64,000 nucleotides of DNA from Luscinia megarhynchos (Eukaryota; Chordata; Aves; Passeriformes; Turdidae), in assembly GCA_034336665.1 (NCBI GenBank), contig CM067568.1, forward strand, positions 43,070,770 through 43,134,769. The letters run 5' to 3'. Made by a program: the position numbers and the translations under genes. Positions 62,826 to 64,000 of this stretch are shown one piece after another. The notes beneath the pieces are model-generated. The model was not told where the DNA came from and did not search any database. It saw only the letters and a program-made list of their open reading frames with translations. Position 1 is the first letter of the stretch. Every line of letters starts with the position of its first letter.

Positions 62826-64000
62826 CTAAAATACTACTAATTGCAACCTATTACTTCATCATTTCTTACAGAGAACTACAATTGAAAATCCCAGTAGAGC
62901 AGGCAAAATTAATTCTATTTTTTCCCCTCAAATTCTGTGACAAAGTGACCTGTATATATAGGCTGTTTTCTCAAGTTTATCTTCTTTATTTCAAAATTTT
63001 AATGTCCAGGAAAGTAAGCTGTCAAAACAGAGAATAAAAATTACTTTAAATATTTTGACAGTTTCATCCTAAGTGGCATAAAGACCATTAAATATGCACT
63101 TAAAAGCAGATTTCCAGTTTTACTGGAAAGTAGAGAGAAAACTCCGTGGTAGACACTTGCAGATGCCAGACACTATATTAAGTTTTTGCCTCAGTAGACT
63201 ACAATATAAATAAAAAAAGTTTATGTAATTGGAATTTTCAATTTAAATAAAAAAAATGTTTAGTTTCATTTTGCACTGATAAATGTATTTCTCCTTTTGC
63301 TTGCAATGGTTCAACAAGTGCAATCCAAAATTATATGTCCTAGTTATTCATACTCAGGCAAAATGAATTCATGTCAATTCTTTGTTGATGTAAAGATTTC
63401 TTTTCAGAGGAGTAGCAGAATTATTTCAGACCTTTCTCTTGTAGTAGCAGCCACATTAAACTACCAGTGCCCCAGTGAATGCCAGGATTTTCCTGCCATA
63501 TTATATACAGAAGCTTTACTGGATATAAACAACTCAAACTGCTTGACAAAAAAATACTGAGGAGAAATGTTAAGCAAAAAGACTTCTATCTTAATTGCCT
63601 GCTCTTAAATATTAAGCTTCCTTAGTTTGAATTATACAGAGACTATTTAGAATAAGTCAGGTCTAATTATGTTCCATTTTCTTAACAGCCATTTTATCCT
63701 GACAGCATTTCCATGCAAGGGGATCAGAAGGACAAATGGTTTCACTTATTTATACAACTTGATGGAACATTCCACATCTCACATCACGTTTCATAGCATT
63801 TCTTAAGCAATGGGAAGATAAAACCTTGAAATATGTTTTTCATAATTTCACCAGACAAAGTTTTCACAAACTTGAGGCTTTGCAGATTAAAATGCAACTA
63901 CACGTGCACACCAAATGGAGCAGCTGTGATCAGATGAAGATGTTTAAGTTCTCTATAAATATATCCATATATAAAATACTTTAAAACTTTTTTATAATGT
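62826..64000. other. single-copy DNA without a gene
   Basis: AT-rich sequence to the window end. The plus-strand frame at 62729-63037 runs through the CR1 end and is fortuitous. The frame at 63297-63560 (87 codons) has no recognisable domain. Confidence 0.6.

Noticed and set aside
1..64000. Search for tRNA, rRNA, CRISPR-like arrays, bacterial operons or phage genes
   Set aside because: No cloverleaf with a GTTCRANYC box, no spaced direct repeats of CRISPR type, no ribosome-binding-site/ORF series; codon structure and repeats are those of a vertebrate.

Overview
This window reads as vertebrate nuclear DNA, almost certainly from a bird. It is AT-rich, CpG-poor and repeat-poor. Its repeats are those of avian genomes: CR1 LINE fragments (one with the octamer-type CR1 3' end and the usual flanking GGAAGGGA block), three LTR copies resembling known bird endogenous retroviruses, and ancient MIR-like SINE and L2-like LINE relics. 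I could not run a database search, so family names come from remembered consensus sequences and subfamilies are left open.

I find no protein-coding gene, tRNA, rRNA or CRISPR array. All open frames are short (at most about 160 codons). The longest lie inside an LTR or in low-complexity DNA, and none shows a recognisable cellular protein domain. The window is therefore an intergenic desert or part of a very long intron. Two short segments (1354-1362 and 62068-62082) have strong splice-site-like flanks and are listed only as candidate microexons.

Layout: 1-6.8 kb is unique AT-rich DNA with a 30-A tract and an 18-bp perfect palindrome. 6.8-10.4 kb holds a minus-strand reverse-transcriptase relic, a CR1 3' end and a truncated LTR. 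10.4-23.1 kb is mostly unique, with T/G-rich tracts, a weak CR1 RT relic, a possible LTR-like promoter/poly(A) unit and a compound tetranucleotide array. 23.1-24.8 kb is the main repeat cluster: an old CR1 followed by a nearly complete 1-kb solo LTR. 24.8-48.6 kb is mostly unique, broken by a long hexanucleotide array, two MIR-like SINEs, an old CR1 and an A/C-rich tract. 48.6-49.1 kb is a second solo LTR. 49.1-64 kb holds a 46-bp-arm inverted repeat, a MIR, a (TCTA)n array, a second RT relic, poly(A)/poly(T) tracts around a GC-richer kilobase, another palindrome and a short CR1 3' end.

The most interesting signals are the 149-bp inverted repeat at 55225-55373, which would fold better as plus-strand RNA than the DNA match alone suggests; the two RT relics that look more like L2 than chicken-type CR1; and the two microexon-like splice-site pairs. 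No new functional system is supported by the sequence alone.
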